A DNA stretch of 64,000 nucleotides. Origin: Chondrus crispus. Lineage: Eukaryota > Rhodophyta > Florideophyceae > Gigartinales > Gigartinaceae. The notes below the pieces were generated by a model. The model was not told the origin of the DNA, made no database searches, and saw only the letters and a program-made list of their open reading frames with translations. The stretch is taken from contig NW_005178810.1 in the NCBI RefSeq assembly GCF_000350225.1, positions 75,272 to 139,271 on the forward strand, read 5' to 3'. Shown piece by piece: positions 63,350-64,000 of this stretch. The stretch's first letter is position 1; each line of letters starts with the position of its first letter. The position numbers and the translations under genes were made by a program.

Positions 63350-63360
63350 AGCATTAACTC

Positions 63361-64000
63361 AAAATTCTTAATTAAAAAGTGATTTGAGGGCTTGTCTCAA
63401 AAGGGGAAAATCCTTAATTAAGAAGGGCTAATAGCCCTTTTTAACTAAGGGAAAATCACTATCTCTGCCTCTTCCTGGAACGCGTCAGCATGAAACGTCA
63501 CACCCCGAGTACTAGTATTGTTATTGCATCTGGTCGCATTGTGCGCACTCATGCACCGTTTCCATGCGGATTCAGCCCTGATTCAAGTGTGGCAAAAACC
63601 CCGCCTCACAGCTGTTACACTGTAAAGCTGATTAGATAGCTTGGTAAGTGCTCGTCTGGAGCACCCCTTTAAAATGAAACTCAGATTGGACACCTACTTG
63701 CCGATGTCCGAAGGTACCCCCCGATGGGCGTGGGGGACAGCCTGTCCGAGGTGAACACTAGATCGGCTAGTTCGTTCTGAGGAAATACTTCTCGTTGATA
63801 ATCGTTGATGTTCGGTTGGTAATGGGCGAGGCTAGTCCTCTAAGCCCACACGAACTCAGACTTTTATAGAGTTCTAAAATCTAAGCTGGTACAGGAAACC
63901 GTGGCTTAGTAGCTCCGGTGAAAACCTATACAGCTCAGCAAAATGCACAACTACCCATATAACTACGTGTTAGGCAGTAGTTACACTAAATGTAACCATT
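63361..64000. other. Gene-free end of window
   Basis: Near 63365-63450 'cttaattaa' occurs twice, and the hairpin aagggctaatagccctt lies at 63424-63440. No ORF or known repeat is supported in the rest. Confidence 0.5.

Larger units (their letters stand above)
57541..63360 (+). mobile_element. Mutator-like (MULE) transposon region with outer inverted repeats
   Basis: Positions 57554-57632 and 63273-63349 are inverted copies with only a handful of differences over nearly 80 bases (GCGTTTAGTAGGGCGATCGT ... GTGTTGAGGGGGTGA). A third, more diverged copy lies in the left orientation at 59621-59678. The sequence 'cacgccNgtgtggcccc..ttatcgactgt' follows both left-hand copies (57846 and 59693), so the left end appears twice, about 2 kb apart. 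Between the outer ends are small gene-like pieces and a MULE transposase. The 9-bp target duplication could not be located, so the borders are approximate. Confidence 0.6.

Noticed and set aside
1-64000. CRISPR arrays, rRNA genes, bacterial operons
   Set aside because: No regularly spaced short repeats, no rRNA-like blocks; the gene content is eukaryotic.

Overview
This is nuclear DNA from a eukaryote with small, intron-poor genes and dense, nested transposable elements. Host genes code for mitochondrial processing peptidase, a FUN14 protein, the proteasome lid peptide SEM1, eIF2B epsilon, an organellar-type PNPase and an ER acetyl-CoA transporter. Where introns are visible they are short GT-AG introns of 111-326 bp. 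Together with the mix of Copia, Gypsy, Harbinger, pogo and Mutator-like elements, this fits a multicellular red alga of the Chondrus kind. That assignment is inference; no marker gene in the window fixes the species.

Layout. (1) 1-4413: 3' part of an old Copia retrotransposon, interrupted by a 941-bp solo LTR. (2) 4414-5228: AT-rich spacer, a hairpin with 40-nt arms and a Harbinger transposase fragment. (3) 5229-26669: a large minus-strand Gypsy chromodomain element (A). Its gag is split by a younger plus-strand Gypsy relative (B, 17904-25375, 5-bp target duplication). Both carry an antisense ORF module between pol and the 3' LTR, and in both the module lies between two polypurine-tract copies. 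(4) 26670-27750: a Copia gag fragment, then about 1.3 kb without a gene. (5) 29077-35374: host genes (orphan membrane protein, FUN14 protein, MPP alpha, SEM1). (6) 35375-37041: gene-free, with palindrome-bearing diverged tandem repeats. (7) 37042-46776: a pogo-like DNA transposon with TA target duplication, holding a complete-ended Gypsy element C (37306-42366) and a Harbinger transposon (about 43151-45764). C carries an antisense ORF that starts with a histone H3 tail look-alike. (8) 46813-47005: a foldback MITE. (9) 47678-57155: host genes (eIF2B epsilon, DUF218 protein, a hypothetical, PNPase, acetyl-CoA transporter). (10) about 57540-63360: Mutator-like DNA with near-identical outer inverted repeats. 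It contains small gene-like pieces, a secreted Cys-rich protein and a MULE transposase whose reading frame begins with a DnaJ J-domain. (11) 63361-64000: no gene seen.

The host genes are unrelated housekeeping genes, with no operon logic; two or three are mitochondrial (MPP alpha imports and processes precursors, FUN14 is an outer-membrane protein, PNPase is organellar). The unusual biology is in the mobile DNA. Three Gypsy elements each carry an extra antisense ORF at the same place, one of them with an H3-tail mimic that lacks the K9 and K27 sites, and one MULE is joined to a co-chaperone domain.
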